In this document: positions 25,088 through 35,973 of the stretch, one piece after another
Numbering within the stretch: position 1 is the first letter of the stretch
Layout of the letters: each line of letters opens with the position of its first letter
Origin: Prostheceraeus crozeri
Lineage: Eukaryota > Platyhelminthes > Polycladida > Euryleptidae
Direction of reading: 5' to 3'
NCBI GenBank assembly: GCA_907163375.1
Contig: CAJQUW010001113.1
Span: 186,001-250,000, forward strand
Length of the DNA: 64,000 nt
Translations under genes and position numbers: made by a program
Notes under the pieces: generated by a model
What the model was told of the DNA's origin: nothing
The model's database searches: none
The model's input: only the letters and a program-made list of their open reading frames with translations

Positions 25088-28000
25088 GTGAGGAACCACG
25101 GCCCAATCGTCTCAAGAAAATTAAGCCCGAAACCGAGGCGGGCGAGGAGCCACTGCCCCAATCGTCTCAAGAAAGTGAAGCCGAACACAGGCGCTGAGGA
25201 ACCACGGCCCAATCGTCTCAAGAAAATGAAGCCGAACCGAGGCAGCGATGAACCACTGCCCCAATCGTCTCAAGAAAGTGAAGCCGAACCGAGGCGCCGA
25301 GGAACCACGGCCCAATCGTCTCAAGAAAGTGAAGCCGAACCGGGGCGGTGAGGAACCACTGCCCCAATCGTCTCATGAAAATTGAAAGCCGTAAACCGAT
25401 GGCAGCGAGGAACCGCGGCCCCAATCGATCTCATGGAATAATGAAGGCGAACAGAGGCGAGGCAACGAGGAATACCACGGCCCAATCGTCTCAAGAGGAA
25501 AATGAAGCCGAACCGAGGCAGCGAGGAGGGATGGCCACTGCCCCTATAGTCTTAAGAAAAGAATGAAAGCCGAAACCGAAAGCAGCGAGGGAAATACTGC
25601 CACCAATCGTTGTCATGAAATTGAAGCCGAACCGATAGCGCCGAGGAACCACTTGCAACCAATCGTCTCAAGAAAATGAAGCCGAACCGATGGACAGCGA
25701 GGAGCCACGGCCCAATCGTCTCAAGAAAATGAAGCCGAAACCGAGGAGGGCCGCCGAGGGAACCACTGCCCAATCGTCTCAAGAAAATGAAGCCGAACGA
25801 GGCGCTGAAGGAACACCACGGACCCAATCGTCTCAAGAAAGTGAAACCGAAACGAGGCGCTGAGGAACACTGCCCCAATCGTCTCAAGAAAGTGAAGCCG
25901 CGAACCGGAGGCGCCGAGGAACACACTGCCCAAATCGTCTCAAGAAAGTGAAGCCGAACCGAGGCTGGTTTCGAACCAATGTCCCATGTCGTCTCAAGGG
26001 AAAGTGAAGCCGATCCGAGACGCCAGAGGAACCACTGCAACAATCGTCTCAAAAAAGTGCAAACCGAACCGAGCGCCGAGGAACACGGACCCAATCGTCA
26101 AAGATAGTATGGCCGAAACCGAGGCAGCGAGGTGCAACTGGCCCCAATCGTCCTGAAGGAAAATGACGCCGAACGAGGCGTGAGGAACCGCGGCCCCAAT
26201 CGTCTCCAAGAAAGTGAAGCCGAACGAAGCGTTGCAGCGAGGAACCCCGGCCCCAATCGTCTCAAGAAAATGAAGCCGAACCGAGCAGCGAGGAAACTCT
26301 CCCAATCGTCTCAAGATAATGAAGAGCCGAACCGAGGCAGCAGCGAGGAACCACTGCCCCAATCGTCCTCATGAAAATGAAGGTGCGAACCGAGGGCGCG
26401 AGATCCACTGCCCCAATCTCTCTAAGGTTATGAAGGCGAACCGGGTGCGCTGAGGAACCGTGGCCCCAATCGTCTTAAGAAAGTGATGCCGAACCGAGGC
26501 AGCGAGGAGACAACTGCCTCAATGTCTCAAGAAAGTGAAGTGCGAACCGAAGCAGCGAGGAACCACGTGCCCAATCGTCTCAAGAAGTGAAGCCGAAACC
26601 CGAGGCAGCGAGTAACACTGCCCATCGTCTCAAGAAAACGAAGCCGAACGAGGCAGAGGGAGCACTGCCCCCAATCGTCTTTAGTTAGTGAAGCCCAACC
26701 GATGCGGGTGAGGAACCCCGGCCCAATGTCTCAAGATAAATTAAAGCCGAACGAGGCGGACGCTGAGGAAACCTGGCCCACATTCGTCTCAAGAAAATGA
26801 CGCCGTACGAGGCGCTGTGGACCATGGGCCCAATCTCTCAAGAAAATAAGCCGATCCGAGACAGCGAGGGAACTATTGCCCCAATCGTCTCAGAAAATGA
26901 AGGCGAACCGAGGCGCCGAGGAGTCCAATGCCCAATCGTTCTCAAGAAAAATGAAGCCCGAAACCGAACGGTGGCGAGGAAACCATCCCCCAATCGTCTC
27001 AAGAAAGTGAAGCCGAAGCGGGGGCGGTGAGGAACACCACTGCCCCAATCGTCTGAGAAAATGGAAAAAAGGCCGAACGAGGCGGCGGGAAGCCAATGCC
27101 CCAATCTCTCAAGAAGTGAGCCGAACCGAGCGCTGTGGAACCACGGCCCATCGTCTCAAGAAAATGAAGCCGAACCGATGGCAGCGATGAACCATGCCCC
27201 AATCGTCTCAGAAAGTGAAGCCGATACGAGCGCGAGGAACCACGGCCCAATCGTCTCAAGAAAGTGAGCGGACCGGGGCGGTGGAGGGAACCACTGCCCA
27301 ATGTCTATGGGAAAATTGAAGCCGACCGAGGCAGCTAGGAACCGCGGCCCCACTCGTCTCATGAAAATGAAGACGAACCGAGGCACACGAGGAAACGGCC
27401 AATCGTCTTAAGAAAAAGAAGCCGAACCGAAGCAGCGAGGACCACGGCCCCAATGTCTCAAGAAAATGAAGCCGAACCGAGGCTCGCTCAGGCAGCCACT
27501 TCCCCAATACGTCTCAAGAAAATGACGCCGAACCGTAGGCGGCGAGGAAACACTCCCCCAATCGTCTTCAAGAAGTGAAGCCGAACCGAGGCGACGAGGA
27601 ACCACGCCCAATTCGTCTCAAGAAAGTGAAGCCGAAACCGGGGCGGTGAGGAACCACTTGCACCTATCGTCTCATGGAAAATGAAGCCGCGAATCCGAAG
27701 CAGCGAGGAACGCGGGCCCCCAATCCGCCTCAAGAAAATGATGCCGAACGAACCGAGGGCAAGCGAGGAAAACGGGCCCAATGTCTCGAAGAAAAATGGA
27801 GCCGATCCGAGGCAGCGAGGAGGCCAGCTGCCCCAATTCGTTCTCAAGAAAAATGATGCCGAACGAATCCGAGCGCAAGCGAGAGTGCGAACAAAGGGAC
27901 CCAATCTTACCACGGCGCCAATCGTCTCAAGAACGTTGAAGCCGAACCGCGGGCAGCGAAGAACCACGGCCCCCGCAATCGTCCTCAAGAAAACGTGAGC

Positions 28001-28399
28001 CGAACCGATGGCAGAGAGGAAACCAATGCCCCAATTCGTCTCATGAAAAATGAAGCCCCCCCCCGAACCGAGGCTAGCTGAGGAAACCGCTGCCCCAATC
28101 GTCTTTAAGAAAGTGAAGCCGAAACGAGGCAGCGAGGAGCACTGCCTCAATCGTCTCAAGAAAGTGAAGCCGCAACCGAAGCCAGCGAGGAACACGGCCC
28201 CAATGTCTCAAGAAAGTGAAGCCGAACCGAGGCAGCGAAGAACCACTGCACCAATCGTCTCAAGAAAACGAAACTCGAGAAACCGTCCCAGGGCAGCGAG
28301 GGAGCCACTGCCCCACATCGTCTCAAGAACAGTTGAAAGCCCGAAACCGAGGCGGCGAGGAACACTGCCCACTCGTCTCAAGAAAATGAAGCCGAACCG

Positions 28400-29183
28400 A
28401 GGCAGCGAGGAACCACGGCCCAATGATGTCTCAAGAAATGAAGCCGAACCGAGGCGCCGAGGAACCCACATGCCCCAATCGTCTCAAGAAAGTGAAGCCG
28501 AACCGAGGCAGCGATGAACCACTGCACCAATCGTCTTAAGAAAATGAAGCCGAACCGAGGCGGTGAGGAACCACGGCCCTAATCGGCTCAAGAAAATGAA
28601 GCCGAACCGAGGCAGCGAGGAACCACGGCCCAAATCGTCTTAAGAAAGTGAAGGCGAACCGAAGCAGCGAGGAACCACTGCCCCAATCGTCTTAAGAAAG
28701 TGAAGCCGAACCGAGGCAGCGAGGAACCACGGCCCCAATCGTCTTAATAAAGTGAAGCCGAACCGAGGCAGCGAGGAACCACTACCCCAATTGGCTCAAG
28801 AAAATGAAGCCGAACCGAGGCGGCGAGGAACCGCTGCCCCAATTGGCTCAAGAAAATGTTTCCGAACCGAGGCGCCGAGGAACCACGGCCCAATCGTCTC
28901 AAGAAAATGAAGCCGAACCGAGGCAGCGAGAAACCACGGCCCCAATCGTCTTAAGAAAATGAAGCCGAACCGAGGCGGCGAGGAACCACTGCCCCAATCG
29001 TCTTAAGAAAGTGAAGCCGAACCGAGGCAGCGAGCAACCACTGCCTCAATCGGCTCAAGAAAGTGAAGCCGAACCGAGGCGGTGAGGAACCACTGCCCCA
29101 ATCGTCTCAAGAAAGTGAAGCCGAACCGAGGCGGTGAGGAACCACGGCCCCAATCGTCTTTAGAAAGTGAAGCCGAACCGAGC
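28400..29183 (+). repeat. Clean right edge of the satellite array
   Basis: Monomers return to regular 51/52-bp lengths here. Variants ATTGGCTCAAG and AATCGGCTCAAG (28,580-29,060) are more frequent than elsewhere and AAGAAAATGTTTCCG occurs once, so this edge carries its own variant set. The array ends inside a monomer at about 29,183, and AT-rich DNA starts with no visible target-site duplication or spacer. Confidence 0.75.
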
Positions 29184-29980
29184 AAGCCGTAGACAGATTA
29201 TTTCAAGGCAATCTAGAGCTGCTATGTGTATATCTCCGTCAGTTCGATAAGTTGCTCCAGCTTGGATAAGCAAACCGCTGGATCTATGGTGTGTACAATC
29301 CTTTTCCTCCCCATTATTACTTCCTTGAATGCATTAACTGCAGCATTCTGAAGAAACTTCCATAAGAATAGAAATTTGTTAATGAATATTAAATGGCTAT
29401 CAATTGAACGTGTGAATTGCTTTGTCAGGTTGTCATCAGCTGTCTTCTGTTCTCTATCAACTTTGGCTCTCACTTTCAAGTTAACAGGATGAAAATGACG
29501 GAAGAAAGGTATTTGCTCTCTCAATTTGCTGCCAGACGATCGTTCAGCGCCGATCTTAAACTTTCATTTCTTCATTTCGATGTCTTGTACAAATCTAGCT
29601 CGTGTCTGAATAAAGAAACGCTCTTGGTTTTAAGAATTATTGAACAATGCTGCATAATAGTTAAACATTCTTCTGGCAAGAATATTTGTGATTCAAGTTA
29701 AATTCAAATAAGATAGTGGATATTTGATACAGTAGCTTGAATTATTGAGTTATCAGTAAGAGAAGTTTCTCGAAGGCCTTACAGCGAAATTTATGCCATT
29801 ACTCTGATGAGCATGATCCAAAAAATGTTTTCCTGAGGTTCTGTTTGATGTTGAAAAATCTATTCTAACCCAATAAAGACGAAAATCATGTCAATTTCTA
29901 CATCAATCAGCGGACACTAATGCCGTAGCTGGCATCATTGTACGTAACTGAGCTATGGTAAAATGTGGAAAAGGGAAGGC
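29184..29980. other. AT-rich DNA, no gene recognised
   Basis: Ordinary AT-rich flanking sequence. A 100-residue open frame on the minus strand (29,222-29,524) and a 94-residue one on the plus strand (29,417-29,701) overlap each other. Neither has a domain I recognise, and I do not call them genes. No tandem repeat or RNA gene seen. Confidence 0.5.
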
Positions 29981-29983
29981 AGC

Positions 29984-30214
29984 AATGTAGGAATACCATA
30001 TGAGATTTCAAGGTGAGTAATGTACAAATCATAGACCGCCGGCCAACGATTTGTTCATTACTTACCGAGGAATCTCATGTGGTATTTCCATATAGATTCC
30101 TATATGGCTATGAATGCATCCACTATATTTGAACAAGACTTGATTTGAACTGCACGAGCCCGAAGGGCGAGTGAGCTCAGATATCAGTGGATGCATTCAT
30201 AGCCATATAGGAAT
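29984..30214. mobile_element. Foldback (nested inverted-repeat) element, MITE-like
   Basis: Two nested inverted repeats. Outer arms at about 29,988-30,030 and 30,048-30,089 pair imperfectly (TAGGAATACCATATGAGATT against AATCTCATGTGGTATTTCC read on the other strand). Inner arms at 30,096-30,127 and 30,182-30,214 pair almost perfectly (ATTCCTATATGGCTATGAAT and its complement). The inner loop contains a small GC hairpin, GCCCGAAGGGC. No coding capacity. A third copy of the outer arm lies at 30,609-30,650. The family is not recognised; the structure suggests a non-autonomous foldback transposon. Confidence 0.6.
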
Positions 30215-30608
30215 ACATGTCTATCACACTTTACGAGATCTATGTTATCATGGTCATGGCCAGATCTATGATCTTAGTCAGTGCAAGAACTTCTAGAAAG
30301 AATTTCCTCCACGGTGAACATAGTTTGTATCACTCGAATTATAATTTCATAGTTCAAGAACCAAGTAATTTTGCACCATAGATATTATGCATAAAGGGAT
30401 ATCTCAAGACAAAGTGTGATAGAAATTGCCTTCTTATGTGCATCTCCATCTATCCATAGACTTCCTGCAGAACAACATTCCTCTGTAATTTAGAAGTCTA
30501 TGATCTTGGCAGTAACGTCTGTTACAAGTATTGAAAAATGACGGCAGCAATGTACAAACTGCCATTATTCCTATAGTATTGCACCAGAGATTTAGAAATA
30601 TAAGTAGA
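30215..30608. other. AT-rich DNA between foldback copies
   Basis: No gene recognised. A 74-residue minus-strand open frame (30,434-30,658) runs into the foldback arm copy and is not credible. The two arm copies about 620 bp apart may be the ends of one larger non-autonomous element, but the intervening DNA shows no transposase. Confidence 0.4.
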
Positions 30609-30656
30609 CAATGTAGGAATACCATATGAGATTTCAATGTAAGTAATGTACGGTAC
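30609..30656 (+). repeat. Direct copy of the foldback arm
   Basis: Matches the arm at 29,983-30,030: both read CAATGTAGGAATACCATATG and continue GAGATTTCAA with a GTAATGTAC a little further on. Differences are a G/T change and a GGTAC insertion. Probably a solo arm or the far end of the same element. Confidence 0.65.
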
Positions 30657-31085
30657 AAATCAATGGCCGCGTTAGTACATTGAAATTGAATTGAGTTTTC
30701 TAAAAACTACACTACAGTACAGAAAAAGCACTGACTCTACGCACGGCAAATCAATATAGCTATATAGATATCTTAGTAGTCCCTGTGCAAATTTAATTAG
30801 AAATTTTGCAATCATGAGACTCTTGTGGTTTATATTCTTACATCCATTTCATCATTGCTCTGTTGATTGATCACTACAATAACTGCATAGAAATCCGTGT
30901 TCACATCATAATTGTTGTAACATGCTATCGGTTGAAAATGATAATATTTTTAATTTGCATTTCATCACTTAATTTTTGAGTCTTGCATGAATGTGACACG
31001 GACAGTCAATGTATGAACGGGTCTGGTAAGACAACGAAGATCACAAGGACATTAAAGTCCTAATGCGCTCTTTGTCGAAAGTATA
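30657..31085. other. AT-rich DNA, nothing recognised
   Basis: No open frame of note, no repeat and no RNA signal seen. Confidence 0.4.
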
Positions 31086-31106
31086 TATTTTCACTGGACA
31101 GAAGTT

Positions 31107-31349
31107 TTAAGTGGCATTCAACAATAATAGAAGCAAATCGGGTTTTCGCTCACAAGTTATTAAATGTCGGGTGACCGCTGATGTAGGAGGTTGTGAAGAA
31201 CGTGGTCTATTACCATCCTTTCCAAGCCATGATGGCATGTGATCCTTTTGTCGTACATGAAGACAACGTTCGCTTTTCCCAATGTACCTTGCTCCGCAAG
31301 GACAAGAATATTGGTACAAAATTATTGGTTTTCGAGGTTCGACTATAAG
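31107..31349 (-). pseudogene. GIY-YIG endonuclease fragment, Penelope-like retroelement
   Basis: Minus-strand frame open from about 31,349, with a first Met at 31,319 (70 residues from there). It contains YQYSCPCGARYIGKSER, then CLHVRQKDHMPSWL and SAVTRHLITC. This is the C-terminal GIY-YIG nuclease domain with the Cys/His pattern (CPC at the front, RH and C at the back) usual in Penelope-like elements, where it follows the reverse transcriptase and nicks target DNA. The RT domain is absent upstream; AT-rich DNA begins at once, so this is a 5'-truncated relic. It is clearly a different subfamily from the element at 48.5-49.3 kb. A host nuclease is unlikely given the truncated context. Confidence 0.6.
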
Positions 31350-32858
31350 TTAGATTTATAGATTTATATACTTTTCATATACTTATATATAAAATTTTTT
31401 TATATATTTTATAACTGTCAGTTTGAACCTAAACTTATCATGTAGTCCAAAAGGATCATTCAGCTGGTGCAAGGTGGTTAAAGACCACGTTTTAAACCTT
31501 TACTCGCGGGTTACGCCTCTAATAATAGAAGCGCTCCAACGTGCATATTGAGGAAAGTTCTATAAAATATCGTAAAAAATCATACGTCCGATGCACATTA
31601 CAAGGTGAAATCTACATGTGACAACTTGATTAACACTGATTAATGTTTAACTTGATTAATTAATGTTTGAATGCTAATTCTCATGAAAAAGCGGTGACTA
31701 GTGACTAGTTTCCAAAAAAGCCATCCCTATAGGTATTAATCGCAACCTGGAAATTTGGTATACCTGCATCGTCAATAGGCTGCTTATAATATGTGCATGA
31801 CACGTTTGACCTCAAAGAATCATTCAGAACCAATCAGAGTAATCTAAAAAATTCTGCGAAAATTGGGGAGTTCATTTCTTGATTTAGTATTTGTAGAACA
31901 AAGTAAGTAGATTCAGAGTTTGCAACGGTCAAAGGAATTGGCAGAATTCATGTTGCAGCACTTAAGGAACTCCGGAAAGACCCCGAGATCTCTTTAAAAA
32001 CCCCCTCAATAGATAGATAGGGCTAAATGATAAATACTGCTTCAGTTGTTCTGCTGCTAATTTCTCGCTATGTTATGTTTCCAGTCTTCCGTCATAAAAA
32101 GCGTGTGAATATCATTAAAACGATAATGGTAGTCGAAAGGGTCCCACAGAGATTTTCAAATGATCACAATACTTCTTTTGTTAACGAGTTCAACATATGG
32201 TAAGAAATACACAAAAGTCTATCAACAGCTTTCATGTCGAATAACAACAATCACTTTATGTTCGTTTATGTTACCTTTCATAGCTTTTGTCTTCGTGTTT
32301 GTTTAAATGATCTTGCAGAAAAGCTTTCAAGCATTCTTCATGGAAGAAAAGATCATTGTAATCATTATTTGTTATTACAAGATATTCTTAGGTTTTCATT
32401 CTCTTCAAATTCAAAGTCGTTTATTGATGTAACATTGACGAGTGAGGTTATTGATCACTATGTTGACTCTTCCAGCTTATCGTATTCCAACAATGTTAAT
32501 TAAATGCTTCTAATAACAACCATCAGTGTTACTTCAAATCTGAGATTCTCTGAAAGTCATTGTGAAAGGGAGAATGGAAAGGCATTTCACACTTTCACGT
32601 TCTGATGACAGTGCTCGCATTATGCGGTCAATACAAGGAGTAGAAGGACCCAGGACTGGTTTAGGTGAGGTTCTCAGTGGCTCCGCCTGGTCATCACTGC
32701 ATGACGATGTTCTGTATTCTTTATTGATATAATGACAACAACTTGCGCCAATTACAGTCATCGCAAACGAAATTACAAAAAAAAGAAATATATATGCTAA
32801 AAAACCGTTAAAAACATACAAGATTACAATCAGGCATCCGTCCAACTCTTGCAAAAGT
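31350..32858. other. AT-rich DNA with two unassigned open frames
   Basis: Mostly featureless. A minus-strand frame at 32,534-32,854 (106 residues) begins with a long hydrophobic run (about residues 7-40, one or two membrane spans) followed by a polar, Ser-rich tail. A plus-strand frame at 32,234-32,503 (89 residues) shows nothing recognisable. The hydrophobic frame directly follows the minus-strand LINE fragment and may just be its 3' region. I cannot support either as a gene. Confidence 0.35.
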
Positions 32859-33355
32859 TCACATGCGTAGCTTTAATTTACATTTGATTAACCTGTAATT
32901 ATGGTAAAAAAAGTTGATATGTTTCAACGTATTACAGACTGTAGATATAAGTGGGAAGAAATCATGCTTCCGAATTCGCAGACCACAGCACAAAACACTG
33001 GTGAACACATCAGTATGCCTTGTTCGTCTTATTTGCAAGTGTAACAAACACATTTGATACAAGATAAGGACAATCGACCCGATTATGCAAAATTTTATGA
33101 AAAAAAGTAAATCCGAAGAGTCCCGCCGATGCGCCAAAGTCGAAAGTCCAAAGTGATTGCATAATTTGGTGCACATACCACTGTCATATGCTATGTTCTT
33201 CTGGAAGTAGAACTCTTTGACAAAAACTTTCTGTACACACTCAATCTTGTCAAATAAATGTTTAGATTGAGGCGACCAAACTGAAGAGCAGTAATCAAGA
33301 TTTTATCGAACGTATGAGTTGTAAATACTTTTCAAAACATTTACATCCATGAATG
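32859..33355 (-). mobile_element. LINE fragment (CR1/Jockey-like), C-terminal end of ORF2
   Basis: Read on the minus strand from about 33,355, the translation contains NLDYCSSVWSPQSKHLF, DKIECVQKVFVKEF, then YDSGMCTKLCNHFGLSTLAH, RRDSSDLLFFIKFCIIG and a terminal FFPLISTVCNTL. This order (YCS-VWSP, VQ--F-K, L-TL--RR, DL-F--K, N-L) is the C-terminal region of CR1/Jockey-group LINE polymerase proteins. One in-frame stop lies just before NLDY; otherwise the frame is open to 32,859. The reverse-transcriptase core is missing, so the copy is 5'-truncated. It lies head to head with the plus-strand LINE at 33.6 kb. Confidence 0.7.
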
Positions 33356-33590
33356 GCTGCAACACTCAATTCTTACTATCCAAAGGGGAAGGGCTCAGTG
33401 ATAGATTTTTAGTGAGGACTTTTTACAGCTAGTCCTCTTGTTCTTCGCAATTGTGAATTTCTGTGTTATCGTATCTCCAAACTTTTCACCAAAATTCGTT
33501 GGATTGGGAAAGATGGAAAGTCCAAACAACGTCTTTTGTAAGGCATTATATTCTAAGTACTGAATGTCGCCACTTTTTGCAATCATTTTG
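33356..33590. other. Short spacer between two LINE fragments
   Basis: AT-rich; a 63-residue minus-strand open frame (33,395-33,586) has no recognisable content. Confidence 0.4.
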
Positions 33591-33594
33591 AGTC

Positions 33595-35100
33595 ATTTTG
33601 ATCATTTTTGCAACCAAAGACAACGAATCTGTTCTTCTCGACACTTTGATAGATGACTGGGATATTTCCATATCAGAAGACGAAGTAAGAGCCCAATTGC
33701 TAAAGATATCGGTAAAGAAATCTTCCGGAATGGATGACGTCCCTTCCAGAGTCTACAAAGAGCTCGCAGACTTCCTTGCGCTACCCCTCATGATGCTCTA
33801 TAATGCCTCCATCAAGCAGCGATCTGTACCGGCAATATGGAAAACGGCTATTATTTCTCCAATACCGAAAGGGTCAACTGCAAACATCAAAAAGGTCCGG
33901 CCTATTTCTGTCCTCTTTACAGGGAAAGATGAACAAATTCCAAGAGCAAGCATGGTTTTCGAAAGCTCCCGTTGTTTTGACGACCCCTGTAATATCGTTG
34001 ACATGTCATCTGCCTTTGACACAATCAGCATGCACTCACTGGAGAAGCTCAACTGTCTCTCCTATTCTAAAGGATTTCTCCTCTGGATGCAAAGTTATTT
34101 GAAAGACGAAAGCCTGGTAATGGATCCTTTCAGGAAATAAAGTTTTGAAAGGAGTTCCGCAAGGCTCAGTCCTTGGGCCGGCAATCTTTGCCACCTTTAC
34201 ATCTGACCTTATGTGCAAGAATCCCAACAGCGCTAATGTAATGTATGCCGATGATATCACACTCGTGGTGCCACTTGGTGCAGATTCGTTGGATGATGAA
34301 GTGCTCAAGCAGACCTTGAATGTCGAAATATCTGCTGTTCAAGACTGGTGAAACTCAATGCTGAAAAAATCGAGCGTGTTATTGTGTTTGAAGAAAGTGA
34401 AAGCCCGAAATCAAACTTCGATTAAGCTGGTGACCAAATCCAAAGTGCTGGGTGTCACTATCAACAATAATCTAACATGGCACGATCAACATACGAGATT
34501 CGAAGTGCCACGCGCCGACTTATATTCTCAGAAAGTCAAAGGCTTCACCAACAAAAGAAATCTCCAACAGTATACCATGGTATAGTTTCGATTCGGTTGT
34601 CGAATATGCTTGGGCCTTACGACTTTAGAAAAGAAACTGGAAAGGATTCAACGACTGCATTCAAGTGATGGACATTCAAACCCCTGTCTCCTAACTCAAA
34701 GAAGAGAAATGATAAGCAAAAAGCTTTTCAAGAAAGTCGAGTCACACCCCGCATCGACTGCACCAGTCTCCAAAGCGCCTTCACTATTCAAGACATTATG
34801 AAATCGTATTCTGTCGCCTCAGAAAGAGAAAACAAACCTTCTTCCCTTACACCGCAAAGCTATTCAACGAAAGTATGTGTCAATCGCGACGAGGACTGTA
34901 GTACACCACAGCAGATGTACACGAGTCTCTTTATTCATGTACCGTATATTATCACTAACTTTTAGAATGTACTTGTATCTATTCATGTCAGAGCTTTTAA
35001 CATCGATATTTGATTTCTTTTTAAGTTGTACTGTGTCTCATTCTTTGTAATTATGATTTTCATTCGACGAGAAATAAACACCATTATTATTATTATTATT
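33595..35100 (+). mobile_element. Decayed LINE (CR1/Jockey-like) with RT motifs and (ATT)n tail
   Basis: 5'-truncated non-LTR retrotransposon. Order: RT N-terminal part, RT catalytic motifs, thumb/connection (SKVLGVTINNNLTW near 34,440), short 3'UTR, AATAAA at 35,073-35,078 and a six-unit ATT tail at 35,083-35,100. The coding part is spread over several frames and is interrupted by frameshifts and stops after about 34,350. The tail type matches two other LINEs in the window (51.8 and 60.2 kb). Clade cannot be fixed by eye; CR1, L2 and Jockey groups are all possible. Confidence 0.85.
33598..34351 (+). pseudogene. LINE reverse transcriptase, frameshifted, internally deleted
   Basis: First frame (33,598-34,140, 180 residues) has KKSSGMDDVPSRVYKELADF, then WKTAIISPIPKGSTANIKK and RPISVL, the standard start of the LINE RT domain. 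DMSSAFDTI, the first catalytic-Asp motif, follows at about 34,000, only ~85 bp after RPISVL; the family normally has some 80 residues between these, so an internal deletion is likely. A second frame (34,145-34,351) carries GVPQGSVLGPAIF at 34,154-34,190 and the YADD active-site motif at 34,244-34,255. The enzyme would copy element RNA at a nicked chromosomal site; this copy cannot. Confidence 0.85.
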
Positions 35101-35969
35101 AAAGCTTTCAACGAGGTGCATGTGAGTGCAGAACTTCGTTAAATATAGTCTATGAAACCATCTATTTAACCAAAGACATCGAATCGAGTATTGGAAATTT
35201 AAGCAAATGCTGTTTAGATATCACTTATTCGAAATCTCTGGACGAATACACGTGCAAGTCGTTGATCCGTGGGCATACTGACATTTTCTTCCCAGATTCG
35301 CGCACGATATTCTTATACATTTTAATTTGTAGACTGTCACCCAACATTAGCAAAACAATAATTATGAATAAAATATGAATTAAATTATATACATATACAA
35401 GTGAACAATCACAAAGTTCCACTTGTTCATGTCGATTCATGTACCTCCGAGTTTGATGCACTCAATAACAAAATGATACAACATTCATTTACAAACTCAG
35501 AATGATATTTGTCACCTTAATGATTATGATTGCACTTTTAGGGCAGAATTCTCCAACAGCAGACAGAAATACGACATTCCTCGTAGCCGGTAGTTTGAGA
35601 AAACTGCTTTTAAAGACAGCGAACAGCATTACAACCGGTGTTATTGTTGCAGATAAACAAACAGACTGTCCTGATCAGAAAATGATATTGACGTTGTAAA
35701 TTCATGAATGTTAAAATAATATAACACTGCGATTCTGTGTTCCTATTCTAATGCCTCGATACTTACACAATAATAATCACATTCCGATGTCTTCTACTCC
35801 GACCATGAGGATAACCGCTGTTTGGAGCAACCTTTTACGTGAATCTGAAGTATTGACCTTGATCTCCCTTTCATAGTCAAATATCTGAATATGATTTAGA
35901 CGAAGAAAGTTGCATTGATATGCACGTAAATCCAAGAGAATTAATGTAAGAGGATTTTGTTCACCTCTT
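35101..35969. other. AT-rich DNA, no gene recognised
   Basis: Open frames at 35,225-35,461 (minus), 35,502-35,699 (plus) and 35,777-36,016 (minus, running into the MITE) lack recognisable domains. Nothing else seen. Confidence 0.4.
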
Positions 35970-35973
35970 TTAA

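Larger units (their letters stand above)
10260..28400. other. Indel-dense part of the satellite, probable unpolished consensus
   Basis: Before about 10,260 nearly every monomer is exactly 51 or 52 bp. After it many monomers carry one-base insertions, deletions and homopolymer changes, heaviest at about 12,100-24,100 and 25,380-28,400. Clean blocks with normal monomers sit inside it with sharp borders (about 10,600-12,000, 16,560-16,730, 18,130-18,420, 20,160-20,400, 24,330-25,030). Odd runs such as an A-rich stretch near 16,330-16,360 and C runs near 22,065-22,083 and 28,057-28,064 are typical of raw long-read error. Open frames in this part are not meaningful. Confidence 0.75.
1..29183 (+). 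repeat. 51/52-bp satellite DNA array, single orientation
   Basis: Head-to-tail array of a monomer that runs AATCGTCTCAAGAAA(A/G)TG, then AAGCCGAACCGAGGC, a variable AGC/GCC/GCT/GGT triplet, GAGGAACCA, and one of two ends: CTGCCCC (52-bp form) or CGGCCC (51-bp form). About 560 copies fit in the window. All copies read in the same direction and I saw no inversion. The consensus is about 56% G+C with four CpG per monomer, in sharp contrast to the AT-rich flank. The left end is not in the window; the right end stops mid-monomer near 29,183. The frequent 60-100-residue open frames on both strands are a side effect of the 51-bp form being exactly 17 codons without a stop; I see no evidence of coding. 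A centromeric or heterochromatic role is possible but unsupported by sequence alone. Confidence 0.97.

Noticed and set aside
1-29183. CRISPR array
   Set aside because: No unique spacers of constant size between repeats; the monomers abut directly, and the setting is a eukaryotic genome.
1-29183. Centromere with CENP-B box
   Set aside because: The monomer has no match to the TTCG----A--CGGG core. A centromeric role cannot be claimed from sequence.
32534-32854. Single-pass membrane protein exon on the minus strand
   Set aside because: Hydrophobic start is suggestive but there is no domain, no clear splice-site support, and it abuts a LINE fragment.
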